From Armillaria gallica (Eukaryota > Basidiomycota > Agaricomycetes > Agaricales > Physalacriaceae), in assembly GCA_037576215.1 (NCBI GenBank), contig JBANDB010000005.1:496001-560000 (forward strand): DNA of 64,000 nucleotides. The letters run 5' to 3'. The notes under the pieces were generated by a model, which was given only the letters and a program-made list of their open reading frames with translations, made no database searches and had not been told where the DNA came from. The translations under genes and the position numbers were made by a program. Positions 1-10,209 of this stretch are shown in pieces; the stretch's first letter is position 1; each line of letters begins with the position of its first letter.

Positions 1-1
1 T

Positions 2-751
2 CGTCAGCCCAGTGGAGGGGCCAGAGCTGATACCTACCGACCTTATGCCACATTGGATTCTACTTCTCCAGCTGGAATTCATACCTGGTTTGATATTGCC
101 ATGGTAAGTGATGCTTTAAATGTTTGAACAAGGTCAAAAATTTATATATCTACAGGATGATATGTATTTACGCGAGGGTGCCAGGCATGCTGATCCTGCA
201 TTGGTCAAGACCATGGATCTTCAAACCAATGAGGCTGACCGTCTAGGGATGACAGGTACTAACCTGTTCTATTGTAGCAATTATTGTGCACCTATACATC
301 CTGATCATGATGTGGGACGAGGGATATGTAGTCAGGTTGAATGGGATGCTGATGCTCGAATCTCTGCATATTCTTTTTGTCAACCAAATTGGGGCTACTA
401 CATTGTTACACAGCCAAATATGATTTGGTAAGACTTTTTCTTTTCAAAAGCTTCTTTAAAAAATAACTGAAAAAAATATGCAGGTCTTTTGACAGCAGTG
501 ATCTTCATGGCACTATGCTACCCTCTCGTCATCCATGGGAGAGGGAAATCAATGACCTTGTCCCTGACATGGTTGATCATTCTAGTAGTGGTGCAGTGAT
601 GTGCTCACAGATCAGGGTGCAGGTTAATCTGGGAACTGGTATCAGTACTGGTACACATAAGACTGCACCCCTCAGGAATATTCGGAAAGCCAGAGAATAT
701 GCTCGTGTTCGCAGAGCCTATAGGAGTAGGTCTGAGTATTGGCGATCTTGA
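2..751 (+). CDS. 3' part of TE-associated 2OG-Fe(II) dioxygenase-like protein
   Basis: Three exons, 2-103, 156-427 and 484-751, join in frame across two 52-56 nt introns with GTAAG donors and CAG acceptors. The gene starts left of the window. The translation contains HPDHDVGRG, an H-x-D iron-ligand type motif, and about 50 residues later SSDLHGTMLPSR, which fits the distal histidine and the 2-oxoglutarate-binding arginine of the double-stranded beta-helix fold. The C-terminus is rich in Arg and Tyr and ends at a TGA. Similar ORFs are numerous in agaricomycetes near KDZ-type transposons, where TET/JBP-like dioxygenases act on modified bases. This one could belong to that group or to a related TE-borne dioxygenase family. 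No stop or frameshift is visible in the part present. The fold call is inference from motif spacing. Confidence 0.6.
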
Positions 752-884
752 TTAGTTGATAATCTACATCTCTATCCTCTGGGCACTTTGAGATACAATA
801 TAAATAAAGTGATTTGAAACAATGGTGTTACACATCTAAGTGAAGCAAGGATTTGTTCTTATGTGCTGCATTTTAATTTAGAAC

Positions 885-1700
885 AAGTTTTATCATAGAA
901 TCCTAGAAACCCTATATTTGTACTCCTCCAATGTTTTCTTATTAGGGGTACTTAATCTTTCATACACGGAACATAAGATCATGCTTGAATAAAGACTCAC
1001 AGAGAAAGGCTTACCTGTCGAAGATGTAGTTCTGAGCTTCGGCACCTTCTCCCTGAGCCCTCTGACGATTAGCAGATTTGTCTGTAGGATCACCTGTCCA
1101 GAATCGCCACACAACTGAAGTTTGGCACTCTTCTTGGGGTTTGTTCAGTGAACTGAAGAGAAGAGGTCAGATGGAATAATACAGTCAAGGAGGAGACCAA
1201 TGAGGATGGAGCCAATGATTTAGGAGATCCAGTAGCAGACATTGATTAAGCCTCAGAATGGATGTTGAGATGGTGCTGTTGAAGCTGCTGAATTCTTGAT
1301 AAAATTAAAGTGTTGGTTACATGAATTCACAGAAAGGAGTTGGGTTACTGACACCATTTGTAGGACCAGGAGGAAGCGAAGAACATAAGGAAGAGAAGAA
1401 TGATCTTTAGATCTGTCTTCAGAGTCATGGATAAACCTATAATTTTGGTCTTCCAGGAGAGGTGTTGGGCTTTGTAACCTTTGTTCCATCCAAATGTATT
1501 ATCTTGCCAGGATTTGCCATTAGCATCGGAACGAGAACACTGATGAGTGTAAGGATGAGGAATCCAATCTGAAAACAATTTAAGCAAAAGAGTAGGACGG
1601 TTGAAAACGCTCAGGACACACATAGGTCCCATTATCAGCAGCGTCGGCCTGTAGGCACAAATGAACATGCAGTCATGTGTTACATGTAGACTTCCAATTT
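885..1700 (-). pseudogene. UNC-93-like (DUF895-type) MFS transporter relic
   Basis: Minus-strand reading in shifting frames gives membrane segments in the order expected for fungal UNC-93-like transporters: IGFLILTLISVLVPMLM followed by NPGKIIHLDGT, then IILLFLMFFASSW, then INVCYWIS, a stop, IIGSILIGLLLD, and a tail with VVWRFWTGDPTDKSANRQRA ending at a GTAAGC donor near 1013. Family members usually have a Gln where the stop TAA lies (1220-1222), so a CAA-to-TAA change is likely. Several frame changes are needed between segments. The N-terminal half of the transporter is not visible. It is read as a degraded host gene, not a working transporter. Assignment rests on the order and character of the membrane segments and is moderately sure. 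Confidence 0.55.
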
Positions 1701-2225
1701 CTGGGTACCATTGACCTGAATTACGAGGTAAAATACAGCTGAAAAAAATGTTGCCATCGATACTGGTGTGGGAAACACGATTCAGAGCGAGGATCGACGA
1801 TTGCTGACTATTCTTGACGAAGAGACGACCCGCATTGATGTCTTTTTAGATCGGAAATATCTCTAAGAATTAAAAAAAATTACCCCATTAAATGTTATGC
1901 GCGCACTTGCAACCTCATCTTCACTCGATCCTTCCTCTTTCTCTTCTAGGCGTAATCTGCTCAATGTTTTGATTCAAATTGGCATCCACGCATGCCGCTA
2001 AATCCTTGACAAGTAACAAATGCTACAGTTGTGTATGACTAAGCGAATGAAAATGCAACGGACGGAGGCGACGTGCATCAGAACAGGAGACTAGCCGCTC
2101 AGATTGCTGAATACTCCTACCAAGCGAGGAAACCCCGGGTCCCTGCTTGCTACAATTGCACCCGGGTTGGTCCAGTCGCAATAAGGTTGATGCCTTACGA
2201 TAAGCTATCGGACGGGCATGTGAAG
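1701..2225. other. No recognisable gene; one short coding-like stretch
   Basis: Nothing assignable. A plus-strand open stretch at about 1750-1866 reads VAIDTGVGNTIQSEDRRLL and looks protein-like in composition, but it has no clear start, no partner exon and no recognised family. Confidence 0.3.
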
Positions 2226-2775
2226 TTGTAGTCCGGTGGTGAAAAGACATGGCTTACTTAGATAGCTTCACGCTCTGGGCATACTCTCCAGAGTTCAAAG
2301 CCTCATCGTCCTGCTTGACGACCTTGGAAGGTCGCAGCCGTCGTTACAGCCTGGCCGCTATTCTGCACTGCTACCTAGAATAGAAGAATACGTTATGCTG
2401 AGAAAAGATAGCCGGTGTCGACTACATACCTTGCACGCTGTGACATTGACACTATTGAACCAGGGTGTGGGATAGTCCTTGAAGCTTAAGGAAGACACCG
2501 AGAGTCGCTGGCGTCGTTCGACCGAAGTTCATCCCCTTCCTGTCTCATACTCCATCGACCATCCCGGTGACGACCCCTCTGCTCTGTAGCCTTTCCCATC
2601 TACTATGTTGAGCGTGACATCTCCTGCCTCTCGTCGTTGCCATTGGTTGGGATTGCATTCTGGGTGAGGTCCAATTTGGAATTATCGCAGAGCGTTGACA
2701 TGCAATTAGGGATATGAGACAGGTCGTGGCATGTATCAGGGCAGCGCAAAGTACCGTCTTGTGCAAAATGTGCCT
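2226..2775 (-). pseudogene. Unidentified secreted-protein gene relic
   Basis: Minus-strand exon-like segments read, in order: a hydrophobic start (MHKTVLCAALIHATTCL) that could be a signal peptide, a Cys-containing stretch (PDTCHDLSHIPNCMSTLC), GDVTLNIVDGKGYRAEG, SFKDYPTPWFNSVNVTACK ending at a GTATGT donor (about 2431), then after an intron VAVQNSGQAVTTAATFQ and VVKQDDEALNSGEYAQS ending KLSK and TAA near 2258. One extra G near 2329 shifts the frame in the last exon, and another break lies near 2545. The composition suggests a small extracellular beta-rich protein. I do not recognise the family. The intron is kept, so this is a decayed genomic copy and not a retrocopy. Confidence 0.4.
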
Positions 2776-2904
2776 AAATCAATGAGCTATTATTGAAGTA
2801 AAGAAATAAACCATACCGGACATGCTATACCCGTTAAAAATGTGCAACGTCGACGGGCAAGAACTGAAGTAGGAGTGGAATAAAGGAAGGAGAAAAAGTG
2901 TAGC

Positions 2905-3391
2905 TGATCGTTGGTCTTCTACTTCTCCCATACGATAGCCTCTTCATCAGAGAGCTCACCCGACCAACTGACCATGTGCGCAATAGAGCTGGCGTGACGC
3001 ATTGTGGTCTGTGAGTAGGCAAAGGAAGGGGCTATGCGGTGTGAAGGAACGGCGCCTTTTCCGAACGAGAGGAGTTGTCCGTGCTCGTGAAGGAGGTGTG
3101 GGTGTCGACAAGGACCCATTGCTTCTCGATGGTTAAAGATGAAGACTTTGGGAGCATGTGGCATTAATTGGGTTCAAAGGTAAAGTCGACGGAATCTTTC
3201 CAGGCGGCGAAGTTCGGGTACAGAGATATCCATACGTGCGCGTGATAGTTGACAGCAACAAGCTCATCGACGTCGATGTCTGTGACAGGATTAGCTTAGA
3301 AAATAAGATAAAAGAAAGACTTACAAGATCCTGCGCGAGCGTGTTCAACGATTTTCTCCCAAAGCTCCCAGTCACTAATGTGCTCCAAGAG
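2905..3391 (-). pseudogene. GT90 / CAP10-type glycosyltransferase relic
   Basis: Minus strand. Exon A (about 3391-3325) reads DWELWEKIVEHARAG and ends at a GTAAGT donor. After a 45-nt intron (3280-3324) exon B reads YIDVDELVAVNYHAHVW and WISLYPNFAAWKDSVDF, then hits TAA at 3164-3166. In another frame the signature continues: FIFNHREAMGPCRHPHLL, HGQLLSFGKG, APSFAYSQTTMRH, ending WEK and TAG near 2919. This order (acidic helix, short loop, F-x-x-N/D-H-R-x-A-M, H-G-x-x-L, Y-S/C-x-T-T-x-x-H) is that of the C-terminal catalytic region of fungal GT90 proteins (CAP10/O-glucosyltransferase type, Golgi). The downstream W-R-G-S-N-T-G region is missing. Two stops and a frameshift mark a pseudogene. Confidence 0.7.
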
Positions 3392-3534
3392 AATCAGTCA
3401 ACACCTTCCATTGCGTTCTCCCGCAAGGCGTACCAGTGGGTGATGTAGTAGGGTGTTTCATAGGCAATACATGCCAACTCGAGAGGGCGTCGCGGTATCG
3501 AGCACAACCGGTGGCATTGTATCTCAGTTAAAGT

Positions 3535-3705
3535 GAGACAAAAGAGGAAAGCGCGGGAATAGTCTGCGTGCCTACCAAGTCGCCGGCACTTGTTACCGTC
3601 GGGACGTCCATCCCGAGGGTAACAGCTCGGCATCCAGAAATGACCTTCTCTGCTTTGATCACGTGATTTGTGTATTTGCCAGGTGCCTTCTACTAGCCTG
3701 GCGAG
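3535..3705. repeat. Palindrome-containing dispersed repeat, copy 1
   Basis: Contains an imperfect palindrome around TACCGTCGGGACG at 3594-3621, flanked by GCCGGCACTTGT on one side and GCATCCAGAAATGACC, GATCACGTGAT on the other. Copies occur at 13,181-13,330 and 19,467-19,570, in inverted orientation relative to this one. This has the layout of a small non-autonomous element with a hairpin core. Confidence 0.6.
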
Positions 3706-4703
3706 TCACGACTCGCGAGCCCGTGAACGTGACCCTAACGCGACGCGCCTCAACGTTGATCTGATGTATGTTGTTGTTGTGAGTTGTGACCCCACTGTAT
3801 TTAAGTGGCTCATCCCTGATCTTTCTTGCTCTGGGGACATAGCGGCCTAGCACGCGGACGTGTTAGTATGGCGTCTTCGGACGTCTGACCTAGGCTGAGG
3901 TTCACCTCGCCGTGCGTGCGCCCCCCGGTGACTCACCGTACTTGAGTTTCTTTCATTCTTCGGTTCTTTGGGTAACGTCTTGCTGGCGTTTGGTGGATGT
4001 CGAGGGTTTAATTTAACTTTCAACCACGGTACGTGATATTATCCTTACCGATCTGTCTTAGATCTATTTCCACAGGCTACCTCTATGTATTCCAAACACA
4101 CGAGCAATATTGCTCTTCCGCATCCCACCATCGTCGCGACACGCCTTTCTTGCGCCTGGCTGCGAGGACTGTACAAACTCTTCATGAATTCTTTGACCGT
4201 ATACCATGGTTGCCGCTACATACCCTCAGATGTCTCTAAAGCACTTCAAGATGTCCAAGCAGCATCTTTAGACCAACTTCTTGCTCTTCTACGATTTCTT
4301 CCTTGGCGTAAGGTTCCTCATCTCTGACTCAATACTCTTAACAATATCATCCTGTCGTATCATCACTTACCGGCTTCTGCTTCTCGGCTACTACGCATCT
4401 CATGGATCTATTGTTACGAGTCTAAGGCTTGACATCCACTACCTTGCCTCTGCCGCCTTCTATACGATACCCGCTTTCAAAAGCGTACTGATCATGTCAA
4501 CATTGACCAGGTTCACTTTATCTATTTCGCTGGGACAGAGCACTATGGACTAGACGCATTCCGTCCTGGTTGGGGATGTCTTAAAGAAACCAAGGCTATT
4601 CTTCCATCGCGAATTATTTGAGCTCAGATTTGTGCAGATCCAAAGTCGCTGATTTCCGGCCGCTGAATTTAGCAAAATTGAAGCGAAGGGGAGAGATTTG
4701 TCA
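3706..4703 (+). other. No firm gene; frame-shifted coding-like remnant at 4060-4560
   Basis: Between 4060 and 4560 the plus strand gives protein-like pieces in alternating frames: TPFLRLAARTVQTLHEFF, PWLPLHTLRCL, LKHFKMSKQHL, TNFLLFYDFFLG followed by a possible GTAAGG donor, then GSIVTSLRLDIHYLASAAF. Stops and frame changes separate them. The Leu-rich spacing loosely recalls agaricomycete F-box/LRR-like proteins, but I cannot assign it. The rest of the interval shows nothing. Confidence 0.25.
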
Positions 4704-5440
4704 TTGCACCACGTCGATAAGTTCATATGAGCACAAAGTTGTTCTTAATGGCTGCCTCGTCAATCTTCCCAAAGTATGGCTTGGCAGCATTGATGAAGCG
4801 GTAGGAGAACTCAAAAACAAGTGCAGCATTGGCGTTATTCCTGTGCGAAATGTAAATAATCTGGACTCGCGTATGCAACAGCCACGCACTTTGTCACCGC
4901 TACCACATACAGATTGTTGATTCTGACGTGGAAGAACCTTGTCGAGCCCAGCATTAGGATTGGTGGCCTGACATCGGTATTCAGCACGACTTGTATCCTG
5001 AAAACATCTGCGATAGAACACCTAGGAAAAGTTGATCATCAGCTGTGGTCCTTTATGCGACACGTCCTTGACGCACTTGAAGTCGGTACGATGGAGCCTT
5101 GAGATGAGATGAGAACCTCGCCCTTCTGTTTACAGCTGTTTGCATACAGCTTGACAGTCAGGGGGGTTTTCGTAGATGATGAAAAGAAGCTCGGACTTCG
5201 TCATAAACCGTGTTTTGGGGACTTCAAGCGCACCAAATGGCCATAAACCACTCACAAACGCATCATCAAGCCCTTAAACCACGGTTTATGACGAAGTCCA
5301 GAATCCAGATCACTCTCTTCTCTCGCGCAAAACGCCCGCTACTGTCAAGCTGTGTGCAAACAGCTGTAAGCATGAAGAATGCTTATCGAACAACACAAAA
5401 GTCAATACACGTGTTTCTTACAATGGCAGGCACTGGCAGA
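4704..5440 (-). pseudogene. AP-2 complex mu subunit relic, split by a MITE
   Basis: The encoded protein is the medium chain of the clathrin adaptor AP-2. Minus-strand exons: about 5440-5077 (interrupted by the MITE at 5133-5366), 5021-4890 and 4840-4704, with introns 5022-5076 and 4841-4889 that both start with GTGCGT and still splice in phase. Diagnostic pieces in order: QKGEVLIS, IADVFRIQVV, STRFFHVRINNLYVVAVTK, NANAALVFEFSYRF, YFGKIDEAAIKNNFVLI, YELID. Only the N-terminal longin-like domain is present; the cargo-binding mu homology domain is absent. A 5-bp tandem duplication (TCTCA) after VLIS and a 2-bp loss before YELID shift the frame. The introns show it arose by DNA duplication, not retroposition. 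Confidence 0.88.
5133..5366. mobile_element. 234-bp MITE with TA target-site duplication
   Basis: Terminal inverted repeats of 26 bp: CAGCTGTTTGCATACAGC.. at 5133-5158 and its near-perfect complement at 5341-5366 ending GCAAACAGCTG, flanked on both sides by TA (5131-5132, 5367-5368). A second, perfect 20-bp inverted repeat pairs 5193-5212 with 5280-5299, so the element can fold into a long hairpin. TA duplication and CAG-type ends fit a non-autonomous Tc1/mariner derivative. It sits inside the first exon of the AP-2 mu relic. Removing it with one TA brings TTCTTCATG next to the bases coding NQKGE, apart from a 1-nt defect. Confidence 0.85.
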
Positions 5441-6289
5441 TGAGGTCAGTACCCACGCGTGGAATAACCGCTATACTATACTAGCGGGTGTGCGCCAGCT
5501 CATACGGTGGCAATTCCGAGTCCTATGATCATCACTCTTACTTCTGAACATGCCGGTACAGAAAGGCATCCCTGTACGTTTCCCGATATCTTTGGACATA
5601 TCAACTTCATCGATTGAACCTTCCCTGACAGCTCATCCACTTTGAATCACGCCGTCGTTAAACCATACTATTCTATTAGGGTCTACGTATCATGCAGTGA
5701 AGTGGCTGTTATCAAAATATACTGCACCGACCAGCCGGCACCATTCGAGCCCGTTTACAGAGTCTATGTGGACGTATTCCTGGTGAGACACACCGAGAAA
5801 AGCGACGGCCACTGAAATAACTGTCGGAGTCATCGATGGCTTATTCAATCAGCCGCGATGGGTAAAACGGAGATCAGCAAGGGAGTAGGGTAGTTGAATC
5901 CAAATATGTGTGTCTCGTCCGGTGTGCCAGGGATTGTGAGCTGAGAAAAAAACAGTTAGTGAATTTTGAAGGGAAACAGTCGAAACGAAACGTACTTGGC
6001 ATCCCTCCTCCATATGCCAACATCAATAATAATGGCTTGAGCATGAGGGCAAGCATGAGGGCCAGCACCAGCATTGGCAACGCATGTAGATTGAAGGGAG
6101 GGTGGACGCAGGTCCTGAACGTATTTAGAGATGCAAGATTACGCGGATCTCCCTCTCCTCCAGTTGCGCGCGCTGGACGAGAGTCTATAAGAGTGGATTA
6201 GCCGCAAGAATGGAGGTTTAAATAGTCACCTCACCTTGAGAAACCGACCAACTGGGCATCATATGTACATGCATCTATCAATCTGCTAG
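5441..6289. other. No recognisable gene
   Basis: A plus-strand open stretch at about 5640-5815 reads SSTLNHAVVKPYYSIRVYV and VYRVYVDVF and looks coding by composition. It has no recognised family and no clear start. The rest shows no feature I can support. Confidence 0.25.
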
Positions 6290-7440
6290 CCTATACATCT
6301 TGCTCACCGGAATGTGATACGTTGTCTCTGGGCAAACCAGACTTGGCATAGGAAAGCAGGTCCATTCAATCAAAGGATTGAGAAAGAATCGAATAGACGG
6401 ACGGACGCAAGGCTTAGCTAGGCAACACTTTATTAACCGCGGGATTAAAGCATAAACAGACACCTCAAAACTCACCACGATCCAGCACAAAACATCCTGA
6501 CGTCTTGATGGTCCTTCCATAGAATCCATACAATGTCTCCGAATCTTGCTCACCGGAATGTGTTACGTCGTCTCTGGGCAAAGCTGGCATGATTGGATCC
6601 ATGTCGGAGGAAGGAGAGTCCCTCCAAAGGAGTCAGAGAGAACAGGATGGAGGGTGGCACATTGAAACCATCGAGGAACCGGATGGATGAAAGGCGTTCG
6701 CAAGAGAAGAGTCTATACAAGACTGGATTAGCCACAAATGAACCTGCGCCATGCTCTTCTTGATCCGCTGTGGGCACATTCGCCTCCGAGACCTCTTTCT
6801 GAAACAGCAGTCTCCACACGAGGGAAACTACTCCTACGACTTCTTCGATCGCGGCTTCTTCACGAAGGGCACGGAAGAGTAGGAGGAGGAAGTCGGGGAC
6901 AGCAGGAGGGACGACGTCGGTGGTGTCATATGAACGGCGCCATAGGTGAGGGCATCTCCCTGGAAGGGAGGTCCCTGCAACAGATGACCTTCTGGATCCT
7001 TTGCTGTCGAGAGCATGATGAAGCTGGTGCTGGGACTGCATTGAAGGGATGGGAGCAGGTTGCTGGCGGATCTACGTAAAAGCGTGTTAGCCACTGCAGA
7101 CGAAGGAATTGAGCATCGACAGCTCACGTATCCGCCAAGGAGCTGTTTGTCACGTGGATTGAGCGTGCCTTCAGCGAGCTGTTCCCGTGCGCCGCAATTT
7201 CTATTCGATGCTTTTCGTTTGGTCACTTGACGCCGTCTCGCACGTGAGGCCTTGAGGACTTGAGTGCTTGAGTGCTGGGGAAAGTGGAAGCCATCGACGC
7301 AAAGTGGTCGAAGATGACGCATGGATGAGAGTAAGAATGCAAGAAATTGTGGGAATAGGCCCGATCAACTCTGCCACGTCCCAGGAAAACGAATTGAAAG
7401 GCCGCAAATCCAAGTTCGTAGACTGAAGAATGGTTAAACC
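6290..7440 (-). repeat. Decayed region with internal duplication; no named gene
   Basis: The phrase CTTGCTCACCGGAATGTG followed by a TACGT(T/C)GTCTCTGGGCAAA-type string occurs twice, at about 6299-6340 and 6545-6585, in the same orientation. The flanking sequences (AGTCTATAAGAGTGGATTAGCC near 6182 and AGTCTATACAAGACTGGATTAGCC near 6709) are also related. A further segment at 7018-7062 recurs near 26,724-26,770. Long minus-strand ORFs across 6550-7320 overlap one another in different frames, lack recognised motifs and are probably chance. Confidence 0.4.
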
Positions 7441-7719
7441 AACACGTCAGCATGAGGATTCTGCGACATACTTTGTAGCACTACGCTTCCGCACAAAGAA
7501 ACGGGCACAAAATGATATGAAGCCACAGTACACGAGGTCAGAAAAGGATGGAGCAACGCCATACACCTTGCGGTCAGACCTGCGAGTGCCACCCGTGATC
7601 TTCGCGCAGTGTGCTTAGTAAAAGACGTCCATGCACCAACTTTATGACATACCTCGAATCCAATCATAGATCCCAGCCTGCTTTGGAGAATGGCCGAACG
7701 ACATTATGTACGTAAATCC
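7441..7719. other. No recognisable feature
   Basis: I see no motif, repeat or convincing reading frame here. It may be the unrecognisable 3' remainder of the asparaginyl-tRNA synthetase relic that ends just to the right. Confidence 0.3.
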
Positions 7720-9361
7720 ACGTTCGACATGCCATCAAAGTATGACATACACTGGAACGTCCGTTCTGGAGCCTTCAATATGGGCTTGAGTTGCAGGACG
7801 AGGTCCACAGAGAGGGGGTTGGCCAAGAGCTGATCAACCATTTCGCAAATGATTGTCTCGACGATCCACGAGGTCGTCAATGTTGATGAACGCGAGCTCA
7901 GCCTCAAGATAGGTATACACTCATACACCTACTTGTGTGGCTGTTCTCAGCGTGAAACTTTCTCGGACGCAGAATACGTCCCCGAGACTGGGCAGACATA
8001 TCTCCAGGTATGATTGAGAACTTCATGCGAGGTAAGCGGGGTAGGATACAGCTTGACGAAATGAGAGCGGCTCTTGAAATCCTGCCATGATTCTTTACTG
8101 ATCGTGCTCGCGACACGCGTTGATTGATGTGAGGGGACGGTGAGGACGCTGGCACGTTCTGGACGCTGAGGTAAGGGTGGGTTACTTTCTCGGCTGACTC
8201 GAATTCTGGGGCTCGCTTCCCTCCTCATATCTCTCCTCCGCAGCGGTGTATCTGTATCCATATGGATTCGCCGATTCTTCCTTCGTAGAAACAGGATAGT
8301 ACCGACGAGGGCTATTATCAGGATGATGATGATGAATATGGGAGCTATGAGCATCCGGACAAGAGTCAACGATGACGAGGAGTCATCGGGTTTGGTAATT
8401 TCAGGGGAGCCCGATCTGAGGTGTGCGGTAAGGATTATGGGACAGCAATGGGATGGGGAGACCTTACGGGCAGAACATTATAATTAGTTGGGACTGGGAC
8501 TTGGTTTAGCTGGATTGTGAGAAGGCGGGAAAAGAGGAGTCGTACATCGAAAGAATTGCATGATATGGGCATAGGAGCACAATTTGAGGAGTAGCCTAGG
8601 AGAGTTGAGAATATGAAGGCTGGGACAACAGGGAAGAGGCGTACATTGAGCAAAGTTGATGCTGTTATTGGCACAGGAGTACCTATGAGTATGTGAGGAA
8701 AATATAACGGAGAGAAGGCAGGGACGCGCACTGAAGAGATAGAGAGACGGAATATCCATTCGCTCTGATCGGTGTTTCAATATGAAAAAGGTGGTACCGC
8801 CCTCGACTTGCGTCAGCACAAGACACAACGGGGTTACTTCGAGTAGGTGATGGTTGACCAAAGAGTCGCGGAAGGCGCGTAGTAAGTACGCGTGGAGCCG
8901 AAGAACAGATGAAGCGGTCTCTCCTCTAATGACCAAATGGCGGAGATCAGCTTGGATAGAAAAAGGCCGGATTTCTGATAGTGAATTAGAGCTTATAGCA
9001 ACACATAAAAAATTGTATATACCTCGTTTAAGTCGATAAACGCATCGTCAGCTCCAGGGGCAGCTCCCACGACTTTCCAGTAGTCACCAATGAGTTCGTG
9101 TCCGGCCGGTGCTTCTTTCCTTCTGGGACGACTTGCAAGGTACGCTGGAGTCAGTGTCAAGGCATCGTATGTTCGACTCTGCAATGTAATCAATATTTTT
9201 TCATGCACAACAGCCAGAAATGTACGCACGACCACACTCGGAAGAACCGTCTGTAGATACCCAGTTCCATCTCTGAGGACCACAGATACGATACCGTTTT
9301 GGGATCGCAGTCGGTCAACCCATCCAGATACACTGACGCGTTGCGAACGTAGATCAGATAA
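7720..9361 (-). pseudogene. Cytosolic asparaginyl-tRNA synthetase relic
   Basis: The intact family charges tRNA-Asn with asparagine in the cytosol. Minus-strand exons 9361-9230, 9178-9023 and 8974-about 8772 keep introns 9179-9229 (GTGCGT donor) and 8975-9022. In order: SVSGWVDRLRSQNG, VLRDGTGYLQTVL (OB-fold anticodon domain), GHELIGDYWKVVGAAPGA, then VIRGETASSVLRL and LLEVTPLCLVLTQVEGG (class II catalytic domain start). The text breaks at 8772 and resumes at about 8070 with AYLA, a stop, SSQSYLE, CLPSLGDVFCVRESF, HAENSHTS, YTYLEAELAFINIDD, fading near 7736. Damage: an indel in the T-run near 8965, TGA at 8023-8025, a frameshift after VRESF and a foreign block of about 0.7 kb. The class II motif 3 region is absent. 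Confidence 0.9.
8065..8771 (-). other. Foreign exon block (single-pass membrane protein) inside the AsnRS relic
   Basis: This block interrupts the AsnRS relic between VEGGTTFF and the continuation of the catalytic domain. It is itself coding-like on the minus strand. A Cys-rich segment is built from short exons: CANNSINFAQ, then CYSSNCAPMPISCNSFD, then LNQVPVPTNYNVLP. These join in one frame if introns with GTACGC and GTACGA donors are removed. After it come IAPIFIIIILIIALVGTILF, a clear transmembrane segment, and a basic cytoplasmic start LRRKNRR, then a Ser/Arg-rich tail. The reading frame runs on into the AsnRS remnant, so the true 3' end is lost. The layout resembles fungal single-pass surface proteins. 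I do not know the family. How it came to be inserted is unclear. Confidence 0.55.
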
Positions 9362-10209
9362 CTAGGATAATCGCGTGAGTCAAATGAGATGTAAACGAAG
9401 GGCAAACTGTAAGAAGCCCTCCTTCTTGGCCAAAAGCAAAGGTGTCCGCCGTCAGAACGAGAGCAGGCGGTCATTATCTCAGAAAAAAAACTAGATCCAG
9501 AGATGCCGTTGAGTGCACCATCTCTTAAGGTATATCGTGACAGAGTCGGCTTTCTGTCCATAATGCACAGCGTCATCGGAGGGCAAGAGAGATGCGGGTC
9601 CGTATGTCGTCATCCTTGAGGCCTGAAACTTTAATGAGCTTATGAAAAATAATTCAACTGACACATACAATAATGACGACATTGTCGAACATGCATTCGC
9701 CTGCCTCGAAGATAAGTTTCTCCGTTTTCTTTGCCCTCTGCAGCGAGAGACCGGAGTTCATCGACCCAGAGATGAACAGACTAGTCTCCGTGGGTTCGAG
9801 TTTCTAGTGCCACTGTCAGAGGTGGCGATCTGATGAAAGGTGGGGATAAGTGAACGCTAGGCGTAAAAGCGCCTCCGGACAGTGCTGCGGCTGTGAACGA
9901 GGAACACACCAAGAGCTTCCAAGAGGCGTCTACAGACTACAGAGTGGTGAGATATGTAGCGCTGTTCCCACGGTGGACATTTTAGACTTTCGGACTTCGG
10001 ACCGTTCACCGACACGTACCTACGACCACCACTAGCGACCTCTGAGCGTTTTCCACTACTCGGCCGTCTTAACACTCCCAATTTCCTGTGCTATTGATAC
10101 TTGCGGCTTAGACGTGCACACTTTCTCCGTGGTCGCTCCGGGAAATATCCCAAACAAACCAACTTTGCACCGTGCGTTGAGTCCATCATCTTTTCCATCC
10201 TCGTTTGAT
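9362..10209. other. No recognisable gene
   Basis: The AsnRS N-terminal extension would lie in 9362-9600 on the minus strand, but only weak coding-like text (DGALNGISGSSFFSEI) is visible there. I see no motif or repeat in 9600-10,209. Confidence 0.3.

Noticed and set aside
6550..7322. Two long minus-strand ORFs of 162-163 codons
   Set aside because: They overlap in different frames, have no recognisable motif and lie in a region with internal duplications; likely chance ORFs.
8065..8369. Reading the 140-codon membrane ORF as a complete gene
   Set aside because: Its C-terminus runs into AsnRS-derived sequence, so the ORF end is accidental.
9760..9830. tRNA-like GGTTCGAGTTT string
   Set aside because: Only half a B-box, no A-box and no stem.
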